A DNA stretch of 22,597 nucleotides. It comes from Betaproteobacteria bacterium. GTDB taxonomy: Bacteria; Pseudomonadota; Gammaproteobacteria; Burkholderiales; Rhodocyclaceae. The stretch is taken from NCBI GenBank assembly GCA_028065725.1, contig JAPTVL010000229.1, forward strand, positions 1 to 22,597. The letters are read 5' to 3'. The position numbers and the translations under genes are program-made. Of the stretch, positions 1 through 8,632 are shown in pieces (position 1 is the stretch's first letter; each line of letters begins with the position of its first letter). Below the pieces are notes generated by a model. That model was not told where the DNA came from. It made no database searches and was given only the letters and a program-made list of their open reading frames with translations.

Positions 1-1
1 G

Positions 2-1684
2 GGCGAAGCGTATATCGCGGCCGTGTTCGCCTCCTTGGCGGTGGCGCTGACCGTGACCCCTGCCCTGGCTTATCTGCTGCTGGGGCGCACACAACCCCGC
101 CCGCTGGATCCTGCCTGGCTCTGCAAGCTCAAGGAGGTCCAGGCACGGCTGCTCACTCACGCCGAGCGCCACAGCCGCTTGCTGATCGTGGGGATTACGT
201 TACTGTTCCTCGCTGCAATGGCCGTCTTGCATTCGTTCGGAAGCAATTTCCTCCCGGAATTCAGGGAACGGCATTTCATCGTGCATGTATCCACCGAACC
301 GGGGACCTCGCTTGCCGAGTCGATACAGCTTGGGCGCCACATTTCCACGGCCCTAAGCCGCATCCCCGCCGTCCGCTCGGTGGCGCAGCGGGTGGGACGG
401 GCGGAGAGGACGGGTACGGATACTTACGGCGTCAACGTGAGCGAATTTATCGTCGGCCTCAAACCCCTTTCCGGGCATGCACAAGAGCAGGTCCTGGCCC
501 GGATCCGCAAAACCCTGTCGGGGTTTCCAGGGGTGAATTCCTCCGTCGAGACGCCTTTATCGGACCGTATTGAAGAGACGATCTCCGGTTACACCGCACC
601 GGTGGTGGTCAGCGTCTTTGGCACGAATTTCAATCTGCTTTATGAAAAAGCGCGGGAAATCGCCTCAGTTCTCGAGCAGTTACCGGACGCCGTGGATGTG
701 CGGATGCACGCCCCTCCAATCGCGCCGCAACTGACCATTCGCCTTCGACAAACGGCGTTGGCCCGTTGGGGATTCGAGCCGGTCGATGTGCTCGACGCGA
801 TCCAGACCGCCTACGCGGGCAGTATCGTCGCGCAAACCTACCAAGGGAACCGCATGTTCAATGTGGTAGTCACCTTGGATCCCGCTGGGCGGCGGAATCC
901 AGCGCAGGTGGGCAATCTACCCCTGCGCAATCCCAATGGATTGACGGTCCCCCTGCGGGATTTGGCCGATATTTACGAAGGCGTTGGACCCTATGCCATT
1001 CTCGAAACCACAGGGCAGCCGGTGCAGACCGTCACTGCGGCCGTTCATGGTCAGGCGTTGAGCGAGTTCGTGCATGCAGCCGAACGCCGGATCCACAAGG
1101 ATATTTCTTTCCCCGCCGGGACCTATGTGGTGTTTTCTGGCGCCGCGGAGGCACAGGCGAAAGCGCAAAGCGAATTGCTCATGCATGCGCTGATGGCGGG
1201 GGTGGGTATTGTTCTCCTGCTCTTCATCGCCCTGCGCCGCGCACGCGCCTTGTTCTTGGTGCTCCTCAACCTGCCCTTCGCCTTGATCGGTGGGGTGGCC
1301 GCCGTGCTGTTCACCAGCGGCGTGCTGTCCCTCGGCGCAATGGTGGGCTTCGTGACCATCTTCGGCATCACCTTGCGCAATTCCATCATGCTGATTTCCC
1401 ATTATCAGCATCTGGTTGAGGTGGAAGGTATGTCATGGGGGCGGGAGGCGGCGATTCGCGGCGCCGAGGAGCGGCTGGTACCCATTCTCATGACGGCCTT
1501 GGTCACGGCCTTGGGCCTGCTCCCGTTGGCGCTCACCAGCGGGGCGCCGGGCAACGAGATCGAAGGACCCATGGCACAGGTCATCCTCGGCGGCCTAATG
1601 ACATCTACCATTTTGAATCTGCTGGTGCTACCCATTATGGCTTTACGTTTCGGGCACTTCGTCCAATCAGCATCCATACTCTAA
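2..1684 (+). CDS. Heavy-metal efflux RND permease (CzcA/CusA type), C-terminal part
   Basis: This is the C-terminal half of an inner-membrane RND pump that expels metal ions by proton antiport, working with a periplasmic adaptor and an outer-membrane channel. The reading frame is open from base 2, so the gene begins before the window; the GTG at 23 is internal. What remains starts in the last helix of the first membrane half (LTVTPALAYLLL), continues through a large periplasmic loop, and ends with the second helix bundle (for example GVGIVLLLFIALRRARALFLVLL and the GNEIEGPMAQVILGG stretch near the end). The proton-relay acidic residues of helix 4 lie outside the window, so metal specificity (Cu/Ag versus Co/Zn/Cd) cannot be read. 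It ends 33 bases before a small gene that has its own ribosome-binding site. The family assignment is firm; the substrate is unknown. Confidence 0.88.
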   Translation, partial: GEAYIAAVFASLAVALTVTPALAYLLLGRTQPRPLDPAWLCKLKEVQARLLTHAERHSRLLIVGITLLFLAAMAVLHSFGSNFLPEFRERHFIVHVSTEPGTSLAESIQLGRHISTALSRIPAVRSVAQRVGRAERTGTDTYGVNVSEFIVGLKPLSGHAQEQVLARIRKTLSGFPGVNSSVETPLSDRIEETISGYTAPVVVSVFGTNFNLLYEKAREIASVLEQLPDAVDVRMHAPPIAPQLTIRLRQTALARWGFEPVDVLDAIQTAYAGSIVAQTYQGNRMFNVVVTLDPAGRRNPAQVGNLPLRNPNGLTVPLRDLADIYEGVGPYAILETTGQPVQTVTAAVHGQALSEFVHAAERRIHKDISFPAGTYVVFSGAAEAQAKAQSELLMHALMAGVGIVLLLFIALRRARALFLVLLNLPFALIGGVAAVLFTSGVLSLGAMVGFVTIFGITLRNSIMLISHYQHLVEVEGMSWGREAAIRGAEERLVPILMTALVTALGLLPLALTSGAPGNEIEGPMAQVILGGLMTSTILNLLVLPIMALRFGHFVQSASIL

Positions 1685-1717
1685 CTTTTTGTATGCAATG
1701 GAGTTGGAGGATCGAAG

Positions 1718-1828
1718 ATGAAAGCTGAAGATATCATTAACCGCCGGGAAGGAATCGCCTCCATGCAGGTACAGATCAAGGAGGACATCAAGGGGTCGTC
1801 TCAGAAAACGGAAAAAAGCGTACGCTAA
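1718..1828 (+). pseudogene. Small gene after the RND pump, interrupted by the transposon end
   Basis: An ATG at 1718 follows a good ribosome-binding site (GGAGG at 1706-1710) and opens a 36-codon frame beginning MKAEDIINRREG. Only the first 24 or so codons are original sequence. From 1792 the frame runs into the terminal inverted repeat of the Tn3-type element and stops at once inside it. I read this as the 5' remnant of a gene co-transcribed with the RND pump and cut by transposon insertion. The remnant is too short to assign a family. Confidence 0.5.
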
Positions 1829-1829
1829 G
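1792..1829. repeat. 38-bp terminal inverted repeat of a Tn21-subfamily Tn3 element
   Basis: The 38 bases start with GGGGTCGTCTCAGAAAACGG and end with TACGCTAAG, the length and conserved blocks of Tn21/Tn501-type ends (GGGG at the outer edge, TCAGAAAACGGAAAA in the middle, ACGCTAAG at the inner edge). The tnpA stop codon (CTA at 1825-1827) lies inside it, as is usual in this subfamily. The five bases outside it are ATCAA, the candidate target duplication. I could not find the partner repeat anywhere in the window. Confidence 0.9.
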
Positions 1830-4794
1830 CCGGTTGGAGCGGTCGTAGCGGCCTGAACTTGCCCGCGCCAATCTTGGCGCTGCTCCGCCAGAGATAATCG
1901 CCGGTCAGGTTGATGTGCTCCCAGCCCAGCGGCGACAGGTATTGCAACAGCGCATCGTCAACGGCATGGCCATTGCCACGCAGCGCATGTGAGGCGCGTT
2001 CCAGGTAGACCGTATTCCACAACACGATGGCAGCCGTCACCAGGTTGAGGCCACTGGCTCGGTAGCGTTGCTGCTCAAAACTGCGATCACGGATTTCGCC
2101 CAGCCGGTTGAAGAACACGGCGCGAGCCAGTGCGTTGCGGGCCTCGCCTTTGTTCAGCCCCGCATGTACACGGCGGCGCAGCTCCACGCTTTGCAACCAG
2201 TCCAGAATAAACAGCGTGCGCTCGATGCGCTCCAGCTCGCGCAGGGCCACGGCCAAGCCGTTCTGGCGCGGGTAGCTGCCGAGCTTGCGCAGCATCAGCG
2301 AGGCCGTCACCGTGCCCTGCTTGATCGAGGTGGCCAGCCGCAAAATTTCATCCCAATGGGCGCGTATCTGCTTGATGTTCAGCTTGTCGTTGCTAATCAT
2401 CGGTTTGAGTGCATCATAGACCGCATCGCCGTTGGGAATGAACAGCTTGGTGTCGCCCAAGTCTCGAATGCGCGGCGCGAAGCGAAAGCCCAGCAAGTGC
2501 ATCAAGCCAAACACATGGTCGGTGAAGCCCGCCGTGTCGGTGTAGTGTTCCTCGATGCGCAAGTCGGACTCGTGGTACAGCAGGCCATCGAGCACATAGG
2601 TCGAGTCGCGCACGCCGACGTTGACCACCTTGGCGCTGAACGGCGCGTATTGGTCGGAAATATGGGTATAGAACGTCCGTCCAGGACTACTTCCATACTT
2701 CGGGTTGATATGCCCGGTGCTCTCTGCCTTGCTGCCGGTTCTGAAGTTCTGGCCGTCCGACGATGACGTGGTGCCGTCGCCCCAGTTTCCGGCGAAGGGT
2801 TGCCGAAACTGCGCGTTCACCAGCTCGGCCAGTGCCGTCGAATAGGTTTCGTCGCGGACATGCCAGGCTTGCAACCAGGACAGCTTGGCATACGTTGTGC
2901 CGGGGCAGGATTCGGCCATCTTGGACAAGCCCAGGTTGATCGCGTCGGCCAGGATCGTGGTCAGCAGCAGGTTCTTGTCCTTGGCCAGGTCGCCCGACTT
3001 CAGGTGCGCGAAGTGACGGGTGAAGCCCGTCCACTCATCCACCTCCAGCAGCAATTCGGTGATCTTGACGTGCGGTAGGATCATTGCGGTCTGGTCGATC
3101 AGAGCCTGCGCGGTGTCTGGCACCGCCGCATCGAGCGGCGTGATCTTCAGGCCCGACTCCGTGATGATGGCGTCCGGCAACTCGTTTGCCTGCGACATGC
3201 GGTTGACCGTGGCGAGTTGAGTTTCCAGCAGCGTCAGCCGGTCATGCAGGTACTGGTCGCAGTCGGTGGCCACGGCCAGCGGCAATTCGCTCGCCTGTTT
3301 GAGGCTGGCGAATTTCGCGGGCGGCACCAGGTAGTCCTCGAAGTCCTTGAACTGGCGCGACCCCTGCACCCAGATGTCGCCGGAGCGCAGCGCGTTTTTC
3401 ATCTCCGATAGCGCGCACAGCTCGTAATAACGCCGATCGATGCCGGTGTCGGTCATGACCAGTTTCTGCCAACGCGGCTTGATGAAGTCGGTTGGCGCGT
3501 CCACAGGCACCTTGCGGGCGTTGTCACTGTTCATGACGCGCAACAGCTCAATGGCCTCCAACACATTCTTCGCTGCGGGCGCAGCCCGCAGCTTGAGCAC
3601 GGCGAGGAATTCTGGCGCGTACCGGCGCAGCGTGGCGTAGCTCTCGCCGATGCGGTGCAGAAAATCGAAGTCTTCGGGTTGAGCGAGTTTTTGTGCTTCG
3701 GTGACGCTCTCGGCGAAGGCGTCCCAGGACATGACGGCCTCGATGGCGGCAAACGGATCGCGGCCCGCTTGCTTGGCTTCGATCAGCGCCTGGCCGATGC
3801 GGCCGTACAGCCGAACCTTGGCGTTGATGGCCTTGCCAGACGCCTGAAACTGTTGCTGATGCTTGTTCTTAGCGGCGTTGAACAGCTTGCCCAGGATGCG
3901 GTCGTGCAGGTCGACGATTTCGTCGGTGACGGTGGCCATGCCCTTGATGGCGAGCGCGACTAGGGTGGCGTAGCGCCGCTGTGCCTCGAACTTGGCCAGG
4001 TCGGCGGGCGTCATCTGGCCACCCTCGCGGGCGATCTTGAGTAGCCGGTTCTGGTGGATCAGCCGCTCGATACCGGGAGGTAGATCAAGCGCTTGCCATG
4101 CCTTGAGTCGTTCGATGTGCTCCAGCATATGCCGCGAATTCGGCTTGGTCGGTGACTGGCGTAGCCAAGCCAGCCAGGTCGTCTTGCCGTTATCCCGGCG
4201 CTTGAGCAGATCGTCGAGGCGGCGGCGGTGAGCGTCCGACAATGGTTCTGCCAGGGCGACGTAGATGCGGCGGTTAGCGCGGGTGATCGCCTCTGCGCAA
4301 ACGCGCTCGACAACATCCAGCGTCGGCAAGATGATGTGTCGGTGTCGTAGGGCGTCGAGAACACTGCTGGCCAGCACGATGCCCTTGTCGGTTTGCAAGG
4401 CCAACTCGGTCGCGGCATGGACAGCCTGCCGATAGTGCGGCAGGCCGAACGGCTCCATACCCAAGTACGCCCGCAGTTCGAGCTGGTGTTCGCGCCGGGT
4501 TTCTTCCCGCTCGGCATACTGCGGCCAGCACGCCGGGTCGAGCCGTAGTTGCCGTCCGATCCATTGCAGCAGTGACATCGGCACCGCAGCATCGGGCAAT
4601 AGGGCCTGACCGGGGAAGCGCAGTAAGCATAATTGCACCGCGACACCCAGACGGTTGGCGTCACCGCGCCGCTGGCGGATTATTGACAGGTCGGTTTCGC
4701 TAAACGTGTAATACCGAATCAGGTCGTCCTTGGTGTCCGGCAACGCCAGCAGGTTTTCCCGCTCGGCGGCGGACAAGATGGAACGACGTGGCAT
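1825..4794 (-). CDS. tnpA: Tn3-family transposase TnpA
   Basis: The 989-residue protein matches the usual length of Tn21-subgroup transposases (about 988). It binds the 38-bp ends and carries out replicative transposition with a DDE active site. The N-terminus ([20 protein letters not shown]) and the C-terminal catalytic block are typical, including [20 protein letters not shown] near residues 725-745 and [20 protein letters not shown] near 925-945. The frame is intact with no internal stop, so the enzyme may still be active. The start lies 2 bases after the tnpR stop, so the two genes are probably co-transcribed. The stop lies within the terminal inverted repeat. Long open frames on the opposite strand inside it are codon-bias shadows. 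Confidence 0.96.
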   Translation of the reverse strand: MPRRSILSAAERENLLALPDTKDDLIRYYTFSETDLSIIRQRRGDANRLGVAVQLCLLRFPGQALLPDAAVPMSLLQWIGRQLRLDPACWPQYAEREETRREHQLELRAYLGMEPFGLPHYRQAVHAATELALQTDKGIVLASSVLDALRHRHIILPTLDVVERVCAEAITRANRRIYVALAEPLSDAHRRRLDDLLKRRDNGKTTWLAWLRQSPTKPNSRHMLEHIERLKAWQALDLPPGIERLIHQNRLLKIAREGGQMTPADLAKFEAQRRYATLVALAIKGMATVTDEIVDLHDRILGKLFNAAKNKHQQQFQASGKAINAKVRLYGRIGQALIEAKQAGRDPFAAIEAVMSWDAFAESVTEAQKLAQPEDFDFLHRIGESYATLRRYAPEFLAVLKLRAAPAAKNVLEAIELLRVMNSDNARKVPVDAPTDFIKPRWQKLVMTDTGIDRRYYELCALSEMKNALRSGDIWVQGSRQFKDFEDYLVPPAKFASLKQASELPLAVATDCDQYLHDRLTLLETQLATVNRMSQANELPDAIITESGLKITPLDAAVPDTAQALIDQTAMILPHVKITELLLEVDEWTGFTRHFAHLKSGDLAKDKNLLLTTILADAINLGLSKMAESCPGTTYAKLSWLQAWHVRDETYSTALAELVNAQFRQPFAGNWGDGTTSSSDGQNFRTGSKAESTGHINPKYGSSPGRTFYTHISDQYAPFSAKVVNVGVRDSTYVLDGLLYHESDLRIEEHYTDTAGFTDHVFGLMHLLGFRFAPRIRDLGDTKLFIPNGDAVYDALKPMISNDKLNIKQIRAHWDEILRLATSIKQGTVTASLMLRKLGSYPRQNGLAVALRELERIERTLFILDWLQSVELRRRVHAGLNKGEARNALARAVFFNRLGEIRDRSFEQQRYRASGLNLVTAAIVLWNTVYLERASHALRGNGHAVDDALLQYLSPLGWEHINLTGDYLWRSSAKIGAGKFRPLRPLQPA

Positions 4795-4796
4795 AG

Positions 4797-5354
4797 CTAT
4801 CCAGTTCTCAAGTATTGATACAGGGTTTCGCGGCTGATGCCATAGTCGCGGGCGACTGTTGCCTTTTGCTCACCTTCTTTGATGCGGCGTTTCAGCTCGA
4901 CAATTTGTGATTCGCTCAGGGATTTTTTCCGGCCTCGGTACGCGCCACGCTGCTTGGCCAGCACAATACCTTCACGTTGCCGCTCCCGAATCAAGGCGCG
5001 CTCGAACTCGGCAAACGCGCCCATCACCGACAGCATAAGATTCGCCATCGGTGAGTCCTCACCGGTGAAGGTCAAGCATTCCTTGGCGAACTCGATGCGT
5101 ACACCGCGCTTCGTCAGCTTTTGCACCAAGCGGCGAAGGTCATCGAGATTGCGGGCCAGCCGATCCATGCTATGCACCACTACCGTGTCGCCATCGCGCA
5201 CAAATGACAGCAAGGCGCCGAGTTCTGGGCGCTGGGTGTCCTTGCCCGATGCCCTATCGGTGAACACCTTGTCCACTTGGACTTGTTCAAGTTGCCGCTC
5301 TGGGTTCTGGTCGAAGCTACTGACCCGGACATAGCCGATACGTTGACCCTTCAA
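4797..5354 (-). CDS. tnpR: Tn3-family serine resolvase TnpR
   Basis: This is a site-specific serine recombinase that resolves transposition cointegrates at res. The N-terminal catalytic domain has [20 protein letters not shown], with Ser12 as the expected nucleophile, and the later blocks [16 protein letters not shown] and [21 protein letters not shown]-terminal helix-turn-helix ends [16 protein letters not shown] chose the TTG at 5354-5352 as start because GGAGG lies 4 bases upstream (5363-5359) and the resulting 185 residues match Tn21-type resolvases. An in-frame start at 5414 would add 20 residues with no counterpart in the family. The gene precedes tnpA by 2 bases. Confidence 0.94.
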   Translation of the reverse strand: MKGQRIGYVRVSSFDQNPERQLEQVQVDKVFTDRASGKDTQRPELGALLSFVRDGDTVVVHSMDRLARNLDDLRRLVQKLTKRGVRIEFAKECLTFTGEDSPMANLMLSVMGAFAEFERALIRERQREGIVLAKQRGAYRGRKKSLSESQIVELKRRIKEGEQKATVARDYGISRETLYQYLRTG

Positions 5355-5390
5355 GACGCCTCCGATACTGAATGTGTCAGGAAAGAATCT

Positions 5391-5480
5391 ATGACGTTTA
5401 GCGGCATACGTCAATAAATTGAAAATTTGACCCTATCTTGACATCCATTTATGCATTAGCCTGACATCAGGATAGGGTTG
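5391..5480. promoter_or_regulatory. res-like resolution site and control region upstream of tnpR
   Basis: The AT-rich stretch between tnpR and arsR holds nested repeats expected of a resolvase target. One is a dyad with TGACGT and ACGTCA arms around 5392-5413. Another is a perfect inverted pair, CCCTATC at 5431-5437 and GATAGGG at 5471-5477. There is also a direct repeat TGACATC at 5439-5445 and 5462-5468. Its place, directly upstream of tnpR, is where res lies in the Tn21 subgroup, where it also carries the tnp promoters. Individual subsites were not resolved by alignment. Confidence 0.6.
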
Positions 5481-5543
5481 TGGTCTAACCCGACACGCAA
5501 AAAATATTACTCGTCATTTTAATATTTGTAGTAAAGTTTAAAT

Positions 5544-5921
5544 ATGGAAAAACGAACCGCGACATCAATCTTCGAATCGCTCTCATCCGGGCTGCGTCTG
5601 GACGTTTTCAGGCTGCTGGTCAAAAAGGGTCCGGAAGGCATGGTGGCTGGCGAGATAGCCACTACGCTGGACGTACCCCCTGCTAACCTTTCTTTTCACC
5701 TGAAAGTGCTGACGCAAGCTCGCCTGGTGAACGTCGAACAGGAAGGACGCTTCCAGCGTTACCGCGCCGACATCCCGTTGATGCTGGACTTGATCGCGTA
5801 CCTCACCGAGGAATGCTGCTCCGGTCATCCTGACCAATGCGTTGAAATGCGAGTTGCCTCGAAATGCGCCGAGGAGCTCTTGCCGCCACTATCACCCACC
5901 ACAACGAAAGCGACGACATGA
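5544..5921 (+). CDS. arsR: ArsR-family arsenite-responsive repressor (AfArsR-like sensor)
   Basis: This is a 125-residue winged-helix repressor of the ars operon. The DNA-recognition helix is in VPPANLSFHLKVLTQARLV (residues 45-63). The usual ELCVCDLC sensor of plasmid R773 ArsR is absent. Instead a C-terminal cluster EECCSGHPDQC gives Cys91, Cys92 and Cys99. This resembles the Acidithiobacillus ferrooxidans ArsR sensor, where two adjacent cysteines and a third a few residues on bind As(III). It is the first gene of a long co-directional operon, and its stop overlaps the arsC start (ATGA). No clear Shine-Dalgarno precedes the ATG; the region 5505-5543 is very AT-rich and probably holds promoter and operator. 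Confidence 0.93.
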   Translation: MEKRTATSIFESLSSGLRLDVFRLLVKKGPEGMVAGEIATTLDVPPANLSFHLKVLTQARLVNVEQEGRFQRYRADIPLMLDLIAYLTEECCSGHPDQCVEMRVASKCAEELLPPLSPTTTKATT

Positions 5922-6397
5922 ACATTCTTTTTCTATGTACCGGGAACTCCTGCCGTTCCATTTTGGCCGAGGCGACCTTTAATCACTTGGCTCCAAGAGG
6001 CTGGAAGGCCATGAGTGCAGGCAGTCAGCCGACCGGGAAGGTCCACCCGCGTTCTCTCGCGCTCCTGGAACATGAAGGCATCGCCGTGGACGGTCTGTAC
6101 AGCAAGTCGTGGGAAAACCTCCCGCAGGTTCCGGATGTGGTCATCACCGTGTGCGCGAATGCCGCCGGCGAAACCTGTCCAGCGTATCTCGGTCCCGTAG
6201 TGCGAGCACACTGGGGCGTCGACGACCCGGCGCATGCCACGGGAACTGACGAGGAAATCGAAGCCGCCTTCACGACGGCCTATCGAATTTTACGGTTACG
6301 CATCGAAGCCTTCCTCGCGTTGCCGTTGGCGCAACTTGCGCGCGACAGGGCACAACTGAAAGCTGAGCTGGAGCGCATCGGAACACTTTCGGCGTAA
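5918..6397 (+). CDS. arsC: Thioredoxin-type arsenate reductase ArsC
   Basis: The protein reduces arsenate to arsenite, the form the pump can export. It has the low-molecular-weight phosphatase fold: the loop CTGNSCR (Cys7 to Arg13, CX5R) binds the oxyanion, and Asp103-Pro104 (WGVDDPAH) fits the general-acid loop. Two more cysteines at 79 and 87 (TVCANAAGETCPAY) match the redox pair of the thioredoxin-coupled class, as in S. aureus pI258 ArsC, rather than the glutaredoxin-coupled R773 class. The ATG at 5918 starts the conserved MNILFLCTGNSCR block and overlaps the arsR stop by 4 bases, indicating translational coupling. An upstream in-frame start at 5864 would only add arsR-overlapping sequence. 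Length 159 residues. Confidence 0.95.
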   Translation: MNILFLCTGNSCRSILAEATFNHLAPRGWKAMSAGSQPTGKVHPRSLALLEHEGIAVDGLYSKSWENLPQVPDVVITVCANAAGETCPAYLGPVVRAHWGVDDPAHATGTDEEIEAAFTTAYRILRLRIEAFLALPLAQLARDRAQLKAELERIGTLSA

Positions 6398-6439
6398 TTT
6401 TTATTTGAGCAACATTTCAATATTTGATGGAGGTTTTAA

Positions 6440-6805
6440 ATGAAAAAGATTGAAGTCTTTGACCCGTCGTTGTGTTGTAGCACTGGGGTATGTGGCGTGA
6501 ATGTCGATCAGGCACTCGTAAATTTTGCCGCCGATGTCGATTGGGCGAAACAGAACGGCGCGCAGATCGAGCGTTTCAATCTGGCGCAGCAGCCTCAGGC
6601 ATTTGCGGACAACGCAACCGTAAGAGCGTTCTTGCAACGCTCGGGTCAGGATGCGTTGCCCCTGATCCTGGTCGATGGCGAAGTAGCCCTCGCGGGACGC
6701 TACCCAAAGCGGGCCGAGTTGGCACTTTGGATTGGTATTGATCAACCGGCGGACGCCGTGAAGCCGGCAACGGGCTGTTGCTCGGGTCGTCGTGGCTGCT
6801 GCTGA
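6440..6805 (+). CDS. arsD: Arsenite metallochaperone ArsD
   Basis: The 121-residue protein delivers As(III) to the ArsA ATPase. Cys12, Cys13 and Cys18 (DPSLCCSTGVCG) are the triad needed for this in R773 ArsD. The two C-terminal pairs Cys113-114 and Cys120-121 (CCSGRRGCC) are also kept; in R773 these vicinal pairs serve its weak repressor role. A ribosome-binding site GGAGG lies 7 bases before the ATG. The 42-base gap after arsC is AT-rich and shows no terminator. arsA follows 18 bases downstream, the usual arsD-arsA pairing. Confidence 0.96.
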   Translation: MKKIEVFDPSLCCSTGVCGVNVDQALVNFAADVDWAKQNGAQIERFNLAQQPQAFADNATVRAFLQRSGQDALPLILVDGEVALAGRYPKRAELALWIGIDQPADAVKPATGCCSGRRGCC

Positions 6806-6823
6806 ACAACAATACGGAGAAAA

Positions 6824-8617
6824 ATGATCATGAAATTCCTTCACCATCCGCCGCGCTATCTCTTTTTTACGGGGAAAGGCGGCGTCGGCAAGACCTCGAT
6901 TGCCTGTGCCACCGCCATTCAATTCGCAGAATCGGGCAAAAACGTCCTCCTCGTCAGTACCGATCCGGCGTCCAACGTCGGACAGGTGTTCAGTGTAGAC
7001 ATTGGTAATCGTGTCACACCGATCTCGGCCGTCCCGCGTCTTTCAGCCCTTGAAATCGATCCGGAAGCTGCGGCTAACGCCTATCGGGAACGTTTGGTTG
7101 GTCCGGTTCGCGGCGTGCTTCCCGATGATGTGGTCAGGGGGATTGAAGAATCGTTGTCCGGCGCGTGTACCACGGAAATCGCCGCCTTTGACGAGTTTAC
7201 GGCGTTGCTCACCAACGCGGCCCTGACGGCCGACTACCAGCACATCATTTTCGACACCGCGCCCACTGGCCATACCATCCGCTTGCTGCAACTACCGGGT
7301 GCCTGGACGGGTTTTCTGGAAGCGGGCAAGGGCGATGCATCGTGCCTCGGCCCGCTGGCCGGCTTGGAAAAACAGCGGACTCAGTACAAGGCAGCTGTTG
7401 AAGCTTTGTCTGATCCGTTGCAAACACGCCTCGTGTTGGTCGCTCGCGCTCAGCAAGCCACACTGCGTGAAGTCGCCCGTACCCACGAAGAACTGGCCGC
7501 CATTGGACTCAAACAGCAGCATCTGGTGATCAATGGCATATTGCCTAGTGTCGAAGCGGACAACGATCCACTCGCCGCCGCTATCTATGAACGAGAACAA
7601 ACGGCGCTCCACAATATCCCCGCCACGTTGACCGCGTTGCCCCGCGATAACGTGCAGCTCAAGCCTTTCAATCTCGTGGGCCTCGATGCGTTGCGCCAGT
7701 TGCTGACTGATCTTCCACCACAAGCGTTTGTCGCGGTCGATGCGCCGATTGAGCTGGACGAGCCCGGCGTGGCAGACTTGGTCGACGGTATCGCCGCAGA
7801 TGGCAACGGACTCGTCATGTTGATGGGCAAAGGGGGCGTTGGCAAAACGACCCTGGCGGCCGCCATTGCCGTTGAACTAGCGCATCGCGGCTTGCCGGTG
7901 CATCTGACCACCTCCGACCCGGCGGCGCACCTGACAGATACCCTGGATGCCTCGCTCGACCACTTGACGGTGAGCCGGATCGATCCACGTGCCGAGACGG
8001 AACGTTATCGCCAACACGTGCTGGATACCAAGGGCGCGCAACTCGATGCCGAGGGCCGGGCACTGTTAGAGGAAGACCTCCGATCGCCGTGCACGGAGGA
8101 AATCGCCGTCTTCCAAGCGTTCTCCCGCATCATTCGTGAAGCGGGAAAGAAGTTCGTCGTGATGGACACCGCGCCGACTGGACACACCTTGCTTCTGCTC
8201 GATGCCACTGGCGCGTATCACCGGGAAGTCGCGCGACAAGTGGGCAAAACCGGCATGCACTTCACGACGCCGATGATGCAATTGCAGGACCCGAAGCAAA
8301 CGAAGGTGCTGATCGTCACGCTGGCGGAAACGACGCCGGTGCTCGAGGCTGCTAACCTTCAAGCCGACTTACGCCGCGCGGGGATCGAACCGTGGGCCTG
8401 GATCGTCAATACCAGTGTGGCGGCGGCGGCGGCCAGGTCGCCGTTACTGCGTCAGCGTGCGGCCAACGAGCTGCGTGAAATCAATGCCGTGGCAAATGAG
8501 CACGCGAACCGCTATGCGGTTGTTCCGCTGTTGAAAGATGAGCCGGTCGGTGCGGAACGTCTGCGGGCGCTCATCGGAACAGCAGAAACGCGCATCTCAA
8601 CGCCAACGCACGCCTGA
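6824..8617 (+). CDS. arsA: Arsenite-transporting ATPase ArsA
   Basis: This is the soluble ATPase that powers arsenite efflux by the membrane permease. It has the full-length double architecture: two homologous halves, each with a deviant Walker A, GKGGVGKTS at residues 17-25 and GKGGVGKTT at 335-343. Each half also has a switch-II block, FDTAPTGHTIRLL in the first and MDTAPTGHTLLLL in the second. Cys115, Cys174 and Cys423 sit where R773 ArsA has its metalloid-site cysteines 113, 172 and 422. GGAG at 6816-6819 supports the ATG at 6824; the ATG at 6830 is also possible. At 597 residues it is the usual size. Paired here with ACR3 rather than ArsB. Confidence 0.96.
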   Translation: MIMKFLHHPPRYLFFTGKGGVGKTSIACATAIQFAESGKNVLLVSTDPASNVGQVFSVDIGNRVTPISAVPRLSALEIDPEAAANAYRERLVGPVRGVLPDDVVRGIEESLSGACTTEIAAFDEFTALLTNAALTADYQHIIFDTAPTGHTIRLLQLPGAWTGFLEAGKGDASCLGPLAGLEKQRTQYKAAVEALSDPLQTRLVLVARAQQATLREVARTHEELAAIGLKQQHLVINGILPSVEADNDPLAAAIYEREQTALHNIPATLTALPRDNVQLKPFNLVGLDALRQLLTDLPPQAFVAVDAPIELDEPGVADLVDGIAADGNGLVMLMGKGGVGKTTLAAAIAVELAHRGLPVHLTTSDPAAHLTDTLDASLDHLTVSRIDPRAETERYRQHVLDTKGAQLDAEGRALLEEDLRSPCTEEIAVFQAFSRIIREAGKKFVVMDTAPTGHTLLLLDATGAYHREVARQVGKTGMHFTTPMMQLQDPKQTKVLIVTLAETTPVLEAANLQADLRRAGIEPWAWIVNTSVAAAAARSPLLRQRAANELREINAVANEHANRYAVVPLLKDEPVGAERLRALIGTAETRISTPTHA

Positions 8618-8632
8618 AAAAGGAAGATTCTG

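Larger units (their letters stand above)
1792..5480. mobile_element. Tn3-family (Tn21 subgroup) transposition module
   Basis: The module contains, in order, a 38-bp inverted repeat, tnpA, tnpR and a res-like region; both genes run toward the repeat. This res-tnpR-tnpA-IR order is that of the Tn21/Tn501 subgroup. The arsenic operon starts directly next to the res side, so the ars genes are likely passenger genes, as in Tn21-like arsenic transposons known from Acidithiobacillus caldus and Leptospirillum (family knowledge). The far end of the element is not visible. It may have been lost at the junction near 11050 or may lie outside the window. Confidence 0.85.

Noticed and set aside
2068..2766. 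Long open frame (232 codons) on the plus strand opposite tnpA
   Set aside because: It is antisense to the intact transposase, has no ribosome-binding site and low-complexity composition typical of GC-rich codon shadows.
5431..5477. TTGACA at 5438-5443 as the -35 box of the arsR promoter
   Set aside because: No -10 box lies at 16-19 bases, the arsR start is 100 bases away, and the bases are part of the res-like repeat structure.
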